Shown here one piece after another: positions 57,701-63,767 of a DNA stretch of 64,000 nucleotides (the stretch's first letter is position 1; every line of letters begins with the position of its first letter). A model generated the notes under the pieces. It was not told the DNA's origin. It did no database searches and worked only from the letters and a program-made list of their open reading frames with translations. The DNA comes from Bradyrhizobium sp. CER78 (GTDB lineage: Bacteria > Pseudomonadota > Alphaproteobacteria > Rhizobiales > Xanthobacteraceae), in the NCBI RefSeq assembly GCF_029846235.1, contig NZ_JARVWP010000003.1, forward strand, positions 248,001 to 312,000, read 5' to 3'. The position numbers were made by a program, and so were the translations under genes.

Positions 57701-57868
57701 CGATCGCGCCGTCCGGTCCTGAACGGCCGCAGTATGACGCCAAGCCGGGCGGCGCGCGAGCACGCTGATACCGCCCGGCCGCCGATTCGGGCCGAAAGCG
57801 TCGGTCCAGGCGCTAACAAGTCGTTAAGAAAGCCCTGACAAGGTTCGGACCGCCGGAGGGAGGGAGCC

Positions 57869-58042
57869 ATGCTCATTTACCCCGTACCTGTCGAAGTGAC
57901 GCAAGCCAGGGTGCAACTCGTCGTCGATCAGACGGCGAAGGAGCAGCCGCGCATCATCAGCGCCGATGTTCTTGACGTCTTCGCGGCCAAGAACAAGGCC
58001 GACCGTGATGCCGTCGAGACCATGCTCGACATCAAGGTGTGA
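57869..58042 (+). CDS. Small hypothetical protein (57 aa)
   Basis: 57 residues: MLIYPVPVEVTQARVQLVVD, QTAKEQPRIISADVLDVFAA and a charged end. A strong GGAGGGAGGGAG ribosome-binding region lies directly upstream. No signal or membrane segment. Function unknown. Confidence 0.7.
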   Translation: MLIYPVPVEVTQARVQLVVDQTAKEQPRIISADVLDVFAAKNKADRDAVETMLDIKV

Positions 58043-58139
58043 ACGCAGCGCCAGCGGAATGCGGGCCAGCGCAGGTTCGCTCGCCAGAGGAACCACTCCA
58101 GGACCCGCGGGTCGTCTCCACTGAAACCAGGAGACAGCC

Positions 58140-58385
58140 ATGAACAGGCTTATCGTCGTTGGTATTCTCGCTTTGATATGCGGCCCAGCGTTCGCCCAGA
58201 ATGCGGGTCCCGCCCCGCAGAGCGGCATGGAGCGGCCTGAAAACACCAACGGGGCCACACCGAAAGGTGCGATGGACACCACGGGCATGGATGTGAAGCG
58301 AGCCAACGAGTCCGAGACAAAGGACACGACGCGTGGCACAGCCGGCGCTTCAAAGTCAGGAACCAATCCGCCGAAGCCACATTGA
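58140..58385 (+). CDS. Small secreted hypothetical protein (81 aa)
   Basis: 81 residues. The signal peptide MNRLIVVGILALICGPAFAQ is clear, followed by a hydrophilic, probably disordered mature part rich in Gly, Thr, Pro, Asn (QSGMERPENTNGATPKGAMD). CAGGAGA lies upstream of the ATG. Periplasmic; function unknown. Confidence 0.8.
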   Translation: MNRLIVVGILALICGPAFAQNAGPAPQSGMERPENTNGATPKGAMDTTGMDVKRANESETKDTTRGTAGASKSGTNPPKPH

Positions 58386-58508
58386 CGAGCGGAACGGCGA
58401 TCACACCGGTGGTGCCGGCAGATCACCGCCCTGTCGGCTTTGCAAGGCCCTGCGAATCCGCCTCGCGGGTCTTTCCTTTGAACCTTTTGCGCGCAGCGAA
58501 GACATACC

Positions 58509-58587
58509 GGCACTGGGGATTTCAGGGCCCAGCATCCGGCGCAGCGCTGTGGGACGAGCATATTCCGTCTACGCGGCGCTGTTGCAT
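58509..58587. repeat. Dispersed ~78-bp repeat, copy B
   Basis: The counterpart of copy A at 52887-52964: 24 identical leading bases, then diverged, then ATATTCCGTC and GTTGCAT conserved at matching spacing (79 versus 78 bases). Confidence 0.8.
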
Positions 58588-58701
58588 TTTATGAATTCAA
58601 CCTTAAGTTTGATCCCCAACAGTTGACGGCTCACGCCCTGAGAGATCCCCAGTCCGTCAACTGGGAAAGCCCCGCATCCAGCCTGCGGGGCTTTCTATTT
58701 T
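58588..58701 (+). ncRNA. Candidate small RNA A, ending at a strong terminator
   Basis: A non-coding segment ending in a 12-bp perfect stem (GAAAGCCCCGCA at 58665-58676 with 58684-58695) followed by TATTTT. Upstream is a further short inverted pair (CAGTTGACGG at 58620-58629 / CCGTCAACTG at 58654-58663). No ORF explains the terminator. The 5' end is unknown. Confidence 0.4.
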
Positions 58702-58816
58702 CCGGCCCCGGGAACCTTCTGTCCGCCGCGACATTGTATGCTTGGTTGCCGGCACGATCTCCCCAAGGCCGGTCGGCATCAGACCTCGCGAGCCCGCTCG
58801 CGGGGTTTTGCTTTTT
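58702..58816 (+). ncRNA. Candidate small RNA B, ending at a second terminator
   Basis: Ends with CCTCGCGAG (58784-58792) pairing with CTCGCGGGG (58797-58805; one G-T pair), then TTTTGCTTTTT. A second hairpin with arms CCGG and a pyrimidine-rich loop (ATCTCCCC) lies just upstream. No ORF. The 5' end is unknown. Confidence 0.4.
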
Positions 58817-58901
58817 AGAGGATGTCCAACCTCGCGCGTCCTTGATTGGCGGTGATGGGCATTCGATGAGATAGAGGCACGTGCCTCCAAGGCTCGACCA
58901 C

Positions 58902-58940
58902 GAAAGCCCTGTCCCGGAATTTTCCTGGGCGGGGCTTTCT
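58902..58940 (+). terminator. Third terminator-like hairpin in the same stretch
   Basis: GAAAGCCC (58902-58909) pairs with GGGCTTTC (58932-58939), extended inward with G-T pairs to about 13 bp. The T-tail is weak. Confidence 0.5.
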
Positions 58941-59203
58941 CGTATCGCGTGCGGCGCATGCTTGCGGCGATGCGGCGCTCAGCGCAGAGAGGCGCGGCAC
59001 GGCCCACCGGCCTGACGAGATTGCCTTAAGGGATCGAGTCTTCACGCAATCGCGATCATGAATGGCGGGAAGGCGCGAACGGCAGCGGGGCAGACCCGCA
59101 CGTTAGCGCTGCCCCTTGATGCGATTTGCTGCTAGTTTTCGTCTGGACCATCCCACCCAAACAAGCATCTCTGCAAGAATCTGAATCTGCCAGGAGGACA
59201 ACA

Positions 59204-59656
59204 ATGCGCTATCTGCACACCATGCTGCGCGTCCGCAATCTCGATGTCGCGATGAAATTCTATCAGGATGCACTCGGGCTGAAGGAAGTGCGCCGCATCG
59301 ACAATGACAAGGGCCGCTTCACGCTGGTGTTTCTCTGCGCGGAGGAAGACCTCCATCTGCTCAAGTCCCTGCCGCAGACCCGCGGCGCGCCGCTGGTCGA
59401 GCTGACCTACAATTGGGACGAGGAGAAGTACGGCGAAGACCGCCATTTCGGCCATCTCGCCTACGAGGTCGACGATATCTACGCGACCTGCGAGAAGCTG
59501 ATGAAGATGGGCGTCACCATCAATCGTCCGCCGCGCGACGGCAACATGGCGTTCGTGCGTTCGCCCGATTTACACTCGATCGAGATCCTGCAGAAGGGCG
59601 ATCCGAAGGCGCCGGCCGAACCGTGGGCCTCGATGCCCAACACCGGTCACTGGTAA
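59204..59656 (+). CDS. gloA: Lactoylglutathione lyase (glyoxalase I)
   Basis: 150 residues starting MRYLHTMLRVRNLDVAMKFY, with AGGAGG seven bases upstream. It isomerises the methylglyoxal-glutathione adduct. Vicinal-oxygen-chelate fold; metal ligands in the start HTMLRV, in VELTYNWDEEKY (Glu) and in FGHLAYEVDDIYATCEKLMK (His) with SIEILQ near the end (Glu). The frame is open 26 codons upstream without resemblance. Confidence 0.95.
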   Translation: MRYLHTMLRVRNLDVAMKFYQDALGLKEVRRIDNDKGRFTLVFLCAEEDLHLLKSLPQTRGAPLVELTYNWDEEKYGEDRHFGHLAYEVDDIYATCEKLMKMGVTINRPPRDGNMAFVRSPDLHSIEILQKGDPKAPAEPWASMPNTGHW

Positions 59657-59772
59657 GACGCGAAAGTAAACGCCGCACCCGAGCGCACGTTCCTGTCTGC
59701 ACGTCTCCATCGGTGACGGGCGGGACAAGCGCCAGGCGGGACAATCGCTAGGAACGTGTCGCAACCGTTGAA

Positions 59773-59807
59773 GTTGCCTCCTCATACATTGAATGCGAGG
59801 AGGCAAC
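59773..59807 (+). promoter_or_regulatory. Hairpin occluding the Shine-Dalgarno of the 26-aa peptide gene
   Basis: An 11-bp perfect stem (GTTGCCTCCTC at 59773-59783 with GAGGAGGCAAC at 59797-59807), 13-base loop. The 3' arm contains the complete AGGAGG (59798-59803) placed seven bases ahead of the ATG at 59811. In the transcript the ribosome-binding site would be fully paired, so translation would need the hairpin to open. Confidence 0.75.
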
Positions 59808-59810
59808 GAG

Positions 59811-59891
59811 ATGGGAAAAGGAATTTTGCTTTGGCTGTTGGGTGTGCCGATCCCGGTGATCATCGTGCTGTGGTTGTTGTTCGGTCGGTGA
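59811..59891 (+). CDS. 26-residue hydrophobic membrane peptide
   Basis: 26 residues, MGKGILLWLLGVPIPVIIVL plus WLLFGR: one membrane helix with a central Pro-Ile-Pro kink. A perfect AGGAGG at 7-base spacing (inside a hairpin) and a strong terminator 26 bases after the stop make it a complete small transcription unit. Similar very short peptides are familiar in Rhizobiales; function unknown. Confidence 0.75.
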   Translation: MGKGILLWLLGVPIPVIIVLWLLFGR

Positions 59892-59916
59892 CGGGGTTTT
59901 GATGCTGCGCATGAGT

Positions 59917-59953
59917 GAGGCTCTGCCGCGATGCGGTGGAGCCTCTTTTTTTT
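59917..59953 (+). terminator. Strong intrinsic terminator after the 26-aa peptide
   Basis: Stem GAGGCTC / GAGCCTC plus inner CCGC / GCGG (with a TG/TG internal loop), 3-base loop, followed by eight T residues. Confidence 0.9.
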
Positions 59954-60037
59954 GCACTCGATACATTCGCCGCGCGCTTTTCCCCGACGTTTCAGCTAAG
60001 AACGCGCGCAAAGCACAGCAGCGGGAAGAATCGCGTG

Positions 60038-60679
60038 ATGGACAGCAAGCCGCAACTGACGATCTGGGGCCGGGCCAATTCGGTCAATGTGCAGAAGGTG
60101 CTGTGGTGTCTCGCCGAGCTCGACCTCCCCTATCAGCGCATCGACGCCGGCATGCAGTTCGGCAAGAACGATCAGCCCGAATATCTCGGGATGAACCCGA
60201 ACGGCCGCGTCCCAACGCTGGTCGACGGCGACTATGTGCTGTGGGAATCCAATTCGGTGATGCGCTATCTCTGCATGGCGTACGGTCAGGACTCACCGAT
60301 CTATCCGCAAGCGCCGAAGGTGCGCGCCGGCGTCGACCGCTGGCTCGACTGGACGCTGTCGACGCTGCAGCCCGTCGACCGCCCCGTGTTCTGGGGGATC
60401 GTGCGCACGCCGCCGGAGCAGCGCGACATGGTCAAGATCCAGAACGACGCCGATGCCGAGGCCGTAGTGTGGCGCGTCGCCGAAGCGCAGCTTGCAACGC
60501 ACCGCTTCATCGAGGGCGATCAGTTCACCATCGCCGACATCGCGATCGGCGCCTTTGCGCGGCGCTGGTTCGGCGTTGAGGGCCTCACCAAGCCGAAGCT
60601 GCCCAATCTCGAACGCTGGTTCGGCGAGATCGCACAGCGTCCCGCCTTCGTGCGCTTCGTCGCGCCGCCGATGTCGTGA
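60038..60679 (+). CDS. Glutathione S-transferase family protein
   Basis: 213 residues from MDSKPQLTIWGRANSVNVQK. The N-terminal thioredoxin-like domain has the GSH-site pattern WGRANSVNVQKVLWCLAELD, GMNPNGRVPTLVDGDYVLWE and SNSVMRYLC; the C-terminal helical domain has RFIEGDQFTIADIAIGAFAR (N-capping box). Substrate unknown. The frame is open 41 codons upstream, but that part overlaps the terminator region and is not GST-like. Confidence 0.93.
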   Translation: MDSKPQLTIWGRANSVNVQKVLWCLAELDLPYQRIDAGMQFGKNDQPEYLGMNPNGRVPTLVDGDYVLWESNSVMRYLCMAYGQDSPIYPQAPKVRAGVDRWLDWTLSTLQPVDRPVFWGIVRTPPEQRDMVKIQNDADAEAVVWRVAEAQLATHRFIEGDQFTIADIAIGAFARRWFGVEGLTKPKLPNLERWFGEIAQRPAFVRFVAPPMS

Positions 60680-60694
60680 GCGGCAAGGCGGTTA

Positions 60695-60743
60695 GAGCAT
60701 AATCCTTTCGGAAAACCGCTTCGCACTTTTCCGGATCATGCTT
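60695..60743. repeat. REP-like palindrome, copy 4
   Basis: GAGCATAATCC / GGATCATGCTT arms with inner GGAAAA / TTTTCC, in the gap between the GST gene and the truncated porin-like gene. It touches the latter's stop codon. Confidence 0.85.
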
Positions 60744-60988
60744 CAACGTCCGCCGGACACCCCCGCACCGACACTGACGGCGCCACCGAGCTTCACGCAG
60801 GTGTCGGTGCCTTCGACCTTGACGAAGCCCGGTCCGTATGACGCGCAGGAATTGCTGCGCGTCGCGGATTTCGACGGCAACGTCCGGCCGGCATCGGGCG
60901 GCGTCTGGAAATTGCGGCGATCGCCGGCTTGCGCGAACGCAGTGGCGGGGAGCAGGACGGCGATGACGGCGAAGCAGGTCTTGCGCAT
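60743..60988 (-). CDS. Truncated porin-like secreted protein (81 aa)
   Basis: 81 residues: signal peptide MRKTCFAVIAVLLPATAFAQ, then a hydrophilic stretch and SCASYGPGFVKVEGTDTCVK followed by LGGAVSVGAGVSGGR. The last part matches the N-terminal disulfide-plus-first-strand region of alphaproteobacterial porins (C-x-x-Y-G-x-G-F-x-x-x-x-G-T-D-T-C-x-K-x-G-G), but the rest of the barrel is missing. Either a decayed porin or a dedicated small periplasmic protein. The reading frame is clean. Confidence 0.75.
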   Translation of the reverse strand: MRKTCFAVIAVLLPATAFAQAGDRRNFQTPPDAGRTLPSKSATRSNSCASYGPGFVKVEGTDTCVKLGGAVSVGAGVSGGR

Positions 60989-61018
60989 CCGGCCTTTTAT
61001 CGCGCGCGGCCGGATGAG

Positions 61019-61057
61019 GCTAGGTCATGATGCGAAGGGATCGCATCATGACCTAGC
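61019..61057. repeat. 17-bp perfect inverted repeat
   Basis: 61019-61035 pairs with 61041-61057 around a 5-base loop, core TAGGTCATGATGCGA. A T-rich stretch (CTCCTTTTATT) follows on plus. It could be a terminator or part of a repeat; it lies in the gap between two minus-strand genes. Confidence 0.75.
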
Positions 61058-61070
61058 TTCTCCTTTTATT

Positions 61071-61116
61071 GCGTGATCTTTCCGGAAAACCGGCGTCCAC
61101 TTTTCCGGATCACGCT
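61071..61116. repeat. REP-like palindrome, copy 5
   Basis: GCGTGATC / GATCACGC arms with inner TCCGGAAAA / TTTTCCGGA. The most diverged of the five copies; it ends directly at the stop of the PilZ gene. Confidence 0.8.
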
Positions 61117-61374
61117 TCAGCGCACGAATTTGACGCCGAACGTCCTGCCCTCGCGCCAGACCACCTCGCAGGCGCGCCCGGTGCGGGCGTCGCGCGAAAA
61201 CGCCAGCCGCAGCTTGGCCGGCAGCGTGTTGTTGTCCTGCACCGTGATCTTTGCGCCGGTCGAAGACATGTCCTCGACCACGCACGGCCGCGCGGCGAAT
61301 CCGCCATCGAGCGTGATCCAGCCGGACTGCCGCAGCGATTTGCGCGCTTCGCGCTTCTTGGACCCTAGAGCCAT
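61117..61374 (-). CDS. PilZ-domain protein (86-aa frame)
   Basis: About 85 residues (MALGSKKREARKSLRQSGWI) making up a single small PilZ domain: SGWITLDGGFAARPCVVEDM, SSTGAKITVQDNNTLPAKLR, TGRACEVVWREGRTFGVKFV. The PilZ pattern is recognisable (D/N-x-S-x-x-G as DMSSTGAKI), but the N-terminal RxxxR motif is only loosely present (KKREARKSLR), so c-di-GMP binding is uncertain. Confidence 0.85.
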   Translation of the reverse strand: MALGSKKREARKSLRQSGWITLDGGFAARPCVVEDMSSTGAKITVQDNNTLPAKLRLAFSRDARTGRACEVVWREGRTFGVKFVR

Positions 61375-61820
61375 CACATCATCCCGGGGATCACGCCTAT
61401 CGCCGCTGGCTTACCAAAGGGTTGCCAAAGCGCCTCGGATTGCAGCGATTGTGGGGTTGTTCACACACCTGCCGGCAGGCGCGAGGCCCTTCGCCCAGGG
61501 ACGGTGAAAACGTCGCCCTACCAATTCAGGGCACTGCAATTTTCGAACTAGGCTAAGAGATCGCAAACAGGCCAGCGCCTCCACGAGAACAAATTACGAA
61601 CGCGATATCCAGGGCAAATTGACGGAGCCGAGAGGGAGCCGAGAAAGGCGCCAACCGGGCCAGGAAAATCGAGCATCTCGTCACAACGCTGGGGTGGTCT
61701 TGCCTTGGCCCCGCCGAAGGGATCGGTATGCCCGATGCTGTCACGTCGACCGCGCGAGCGCTTCGCGATATGAGACTGCGCTCAGGCCAGATAATCGATT
61801 CGATTTTTTTGGCGATCCCT
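61375..61820. other. Gene-free stretch upstream of the hsp20 promoter
   Basis: About 450 bases without a supported gene; the open frames here have no ribosome-binding sites or recognisable composition. No repeats were seen. Confidence 0.5.
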
Positions 61821-61849
61821 CTTGACGCTCTCGAATCCTAATCTAATTC
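61821..61849 (+). promoter_or_regulatory. Promoter candidate for hsp20
   Basis: CTTGAC (61821-61826), 17-base spacer, TAATTC (61844-61849). It places the transcript start just before the ROSE-like leader. It could be read by the housekeeping sigma factor; alphaproteobacterial RpoH promoters share the CTTGA-type -35. Confidence 0.5.
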
Positions 61850-61854
61850 GTTGG

Positions 61855-61966
61855 TCGTCGGTCCCCTGCGGGTCCGATGCCTGGATGCCAATCGGGTCCA
61901 GGTGTAACGGGCACCGGTCGTGTCCGGTGCTACTCATACCCATCTTGCTCTCTGGAGGATTTGGCT
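61855..61966 (+). promoter_or_regulatory. ROSE-type RNA thermometer in the hsp20 leader
   Basis: The leader holds successive hairpins: CCTGGA / TCCAGG (61880-61885 / 61897-61902) and GCACCGG / CCGGTGC (61911-61917 / 61924-61930), then the ROSE 3' signature CATCTTGCTCTCTGGAGGAT (61941-61960), where the TTGCT block faces the GGAGGA Shine-Dalgarno. Known ROSE elements of Bradyrhizobium small heat-shock genes melt at heat-shock temperature and release the ribosome-binding site. Confidence 0.88.
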
Positions 61967-62422
61967 ATGCGCACATACGACTTCTCCCCACTGTTCCGGT
62001 CGACGATCGGATTCGATCGCCTGTTCGACCTGGCCGAAACGGCCCAGCGGGCCACCGAAGACAACTACCCGCCCTACAATATCGAACGACTTTCCGAAGA
62101 CCGTTACCAGATTGCGCTCGCGGTCGCAGGCTTCTCGCCTGACGAGATCTCGGTGACGGCCGAGCAGAACGTCCTGACGATCGAAGGCAACAAGGTCGAA
62201 AAAGCTGACCGTGATTACCTCTATCAAGGGATCTCGACCCGTCGATTCCGGCGGCAGTTCAGCTTGGCTGACCATGTTCTGGTGAAGAACGCTGCGTTCG
62301 ACAACGGCCTGCTCAAGATTGAGCTGGCGCGCGAAATTCCGGAAGCGATGAAGCCGCGTCGGATCGCAATCAACTCGACGCAGCCGAGCCGGCCACACCA
62401 ACTCGAATCCGCTGCGGCCTGA
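61967..62422 (+). CDS. Small heat-shock protein, Hsp20 family
   Basis: 151 residues from MRTYDFSPLFRSTIGFDRLF, typical of class A rhizobial small heat-shock proteins. The alpha-crystallin domain spans about 35-130 (YPPYNIERLSEDRYQIALAV through GISTRRFRRQFSLADHVLVK), with NGLLKIELAREIPEAMKPRR as the C-terminal part. The I-x-I motif appears as RIAIN. It acts as an ATP-independent chaperone and is controlled by the ROSE-like leader. Confidence 0.95.
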   Translation: MRTYDFSPLFRSTIGFDRLFDLAETAQRATEDNYPPYNIERLSEDRYQIALAVAGFSPDEISVTAEQNVLTIEGNKVEKADRDYLYQGISTRRFRRQFSLADHVLVKNAAFDNGLLKIELAREIPEAMKPRRIAINSTQPSRPHQLESAAA

Positions 62423-62496
62423 TACGCGCGAAGCCGCGTCCGGATTTGCCGCTCGCGGCTTCAACCATAGCATCTCGTCTTGGAACGGAGGCAAAC

Positions 62497-62811
62497 ATGC
62501 GGCCGACGACCGCGAATGTCATTTCCTTGAATGTATCTCACCGCAAGGAGGCGCGATTCAATCATCCCTTGGACGTCTTGGCGGACTTGTCGCTGACCAA
62601 AGAAGAAAAACGCGCGCTCTTGGCGTCCTGGGCATCCGACGCTGCCGCGGTCCCATCCTGTCCGCGCTTACGGGCGCCCGCGGATTTAAGATCACCCGTA
62701 AAGATCGACGTTATTCTAGACGCCCTTTGCCGTGTTGACGACGGTCCTCACAATCCGCCGGGGGGCAAGCCTTATCGTCTTCGATCGACATTGCGTCCGC
62801 TGGCGGCCTAG
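62497..62811 (+). CDS. Conserved hypothetical protein of rhizobial heat-shock loci (104 aa)
   Basis: 104 residues from MRPTTANVISLNVSHRKEAR. The core FNHPLDVLADLSLTKEEKRALLASWASDAA and a later PVKIDVILDALCRVDD block form a pattern I recall from many Bradyrhizobium proteins (HPxDVL...EKRAxLASWASDA...DDILDAL). ACGGAGGC lies upstream of the ATG. 74 bases after hsp20; function unknown. Confidence 0.8.
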   Translation: MRPTTANVISLNVSHRKEARFNHPLDVLADLSLTKEEKRALLASWASDAAAVPSCPRLRAPADLRSPVKIDVILDALCRVDDGPHNPPGGKPYRLRSTLRPLAA

Positions 62812-62820
62812 GAGGGTGAC

Positions 62821-63135
62821 ATGGACGACATCAACCTTCCTAAACACATCGTGGACCGAATCGAGTCCCGCTGGTGTGCTCGGCGACTCTCGACAAAAGA
62901 AAAGCGCGAGATCGTCGATCGCCAACTCGAACAGGTTCGGGCACGTCGCAACAACATCAGGCGATATCGATGGCTACTCAACACAAAGCTGAGCGACCTT
63001 GAGCGCAACTTCATCGAACGACGTCTTTCCGAGGAAACCTCGGCGATGGAAACTCTAGGAGCCGACATTCCCCTTCTCGCTCGGGAACAGCTGCTGATCG
63101 ATGCCGACATCGGACCAGCAGGTGCTTCACCATGA
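62821..63135 (+). CDS. Small helical hypothetical protein (104 aa)
   Basis: 104 residues: MDDINLPKHIVDRIESRWCA, then basic helical stretches (EKREIVDRQLEQVRARRNNI; LNTKLSDLERNFIERRLSEE). AGGAGGG lies upstream. It starts nine bases after the previous gene and overlaps the next by four bases, so it is in the same operon. No family recognised. Confidence 0.75.
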   Translation: MDDINLPKHIVDRIESRWCARRLSTKEKREIVDRQLEQVRARRNNIRRYRWLLNTKLSDLERNFIERRLSEETSAMETLGADIPLLAREQLLIDADIGPAGASP

Positions 63136-63311
63136 GCACGACGCAATTTCTGATACAGGGAAGCCAGAAGATAATCGGTCACTATCGGTTTTTGCTCGAC
63201 ACGGCAAAAACAGGGCAGGAGCGGAAGGAGTTCACGAAAAGGATCGACGAGGAGAAGCGCAACCCGGAACGGCTGCTTTCCGATCTCGCTCGGCCAGCGC
63301 AAGCGGCCTGA
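63132..63311 (+). CDS. Small hypothetical protein (59 aa)
   Basis: 59 residues: MSTTQFLIQGSQKIIGHYRF then LLDTAKTGQERKEFTKRIDE and a basic end. The ATG overlaps the previous stop (ATGA). Charged and helical, no signal. Function unknown; member of the hsp20-linked small-gene cassette. Confidence 0.7.
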   Translation: MSTTQFLIQGSQKIIGHYRFLLDTAKTGQERKEFTKRIDEEKRNPERLLSDLARPAQAA

Positions 63312-63355
63312 TCGGTTATAAGTCCGACGGAAACATAGATGGCGAGGCTCAGACC

Positions 63356-63583
63356 ATGAGAACGCCAATATCGGCAAGGGACCTGGAGTTGGTCGCTTTA
63401 CGCGAGATTCGCAGCTTCCCCGGCGGCGAGTATGTTTGCCATGTGGAAGTCGTTCAGGCGAACCCGGATTGGAAACTTCATGCCACGGTCAGGGACGGCG
63501 CCGATCTCGACCGAATCCAGCACGCTACGGGAGCCACGGAGTTTAGGTTAAAGCATCGGTATCAACTGCGAACCGATTGGTGA
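63356..63583 (+). CDS. Small hypothetical protein (75 aa)
   Basis: 75 residues from MRTPISARDLELVALREIRS; a beta-rich pattern follows (GGEYVCHVEVVQANPDWKLH; ATVRDGADLDRIQHATGATE; FRLKHRYQLRTDW). The frame is open upstream into the preceding gene, but that part is its shadow. 44 bases after the 59-aa gene. Function unknown. Confidence 0.7.
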   Translation: MRTPISARDLELVALREIRSFPGGEYVCHVEVVQANPDWKLHATVRDGADLDRIQHATGATEFRLKHRYQLRTDW

Positions 63584-63692
63584 ACGAGCCACTAACCAGC
63601 CAAGCGCTCCGTGCAACAAAACGTCCGACAAGAAATCCGCCGGCGATCTAACCGCTTGATAAGACTGGAGTTAATCTGAGGATATTGCGGGC

Positions 63693-63767
63693 TGGCGCTC
63701 CCTAGCGGAATCGAACCGCTCTCTCCACCGTGAAAGGGTGGCGTCCTAACCGATAGACGAAGGGAGC
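63693..63767 (-). tRNA. tRNA-Glu(UUC)
   Basis: A 75-nt cloverleaf on minus: acceptor GCTCCCT / AGGGAGC, anticodon stem CCACC / GGTGG with loop CTTTCAC (anticodon TTC), T-loop GGTTCGATTCC, discriminator G and encoded CCA. Confidence 0.96.

Larger units (their letters stand above)
58386..59203. other. Gene-free stretch with one repeat copy and three terminator-like hairpins
   Basis: Over 800 bases without a supported protein gene. It holds repeat copy B (58509-58587), three terminator-like hairpins (58665-58701, 58784-58816, 58902-58940) and a 14-base perfect palindrome GAGGCACGTGCCTC (58874-58887). The tandem terminators suggest small RNA genes. Confidence 0.55.

Noticed and set aside
58657..59007. 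116-codon minus-strand frame in the 58.6-59.0 kb gap
   Set aside because: It runs through the three terminator hairpins, is Arg/Ser-rich and lacks a ribosome-binding site.
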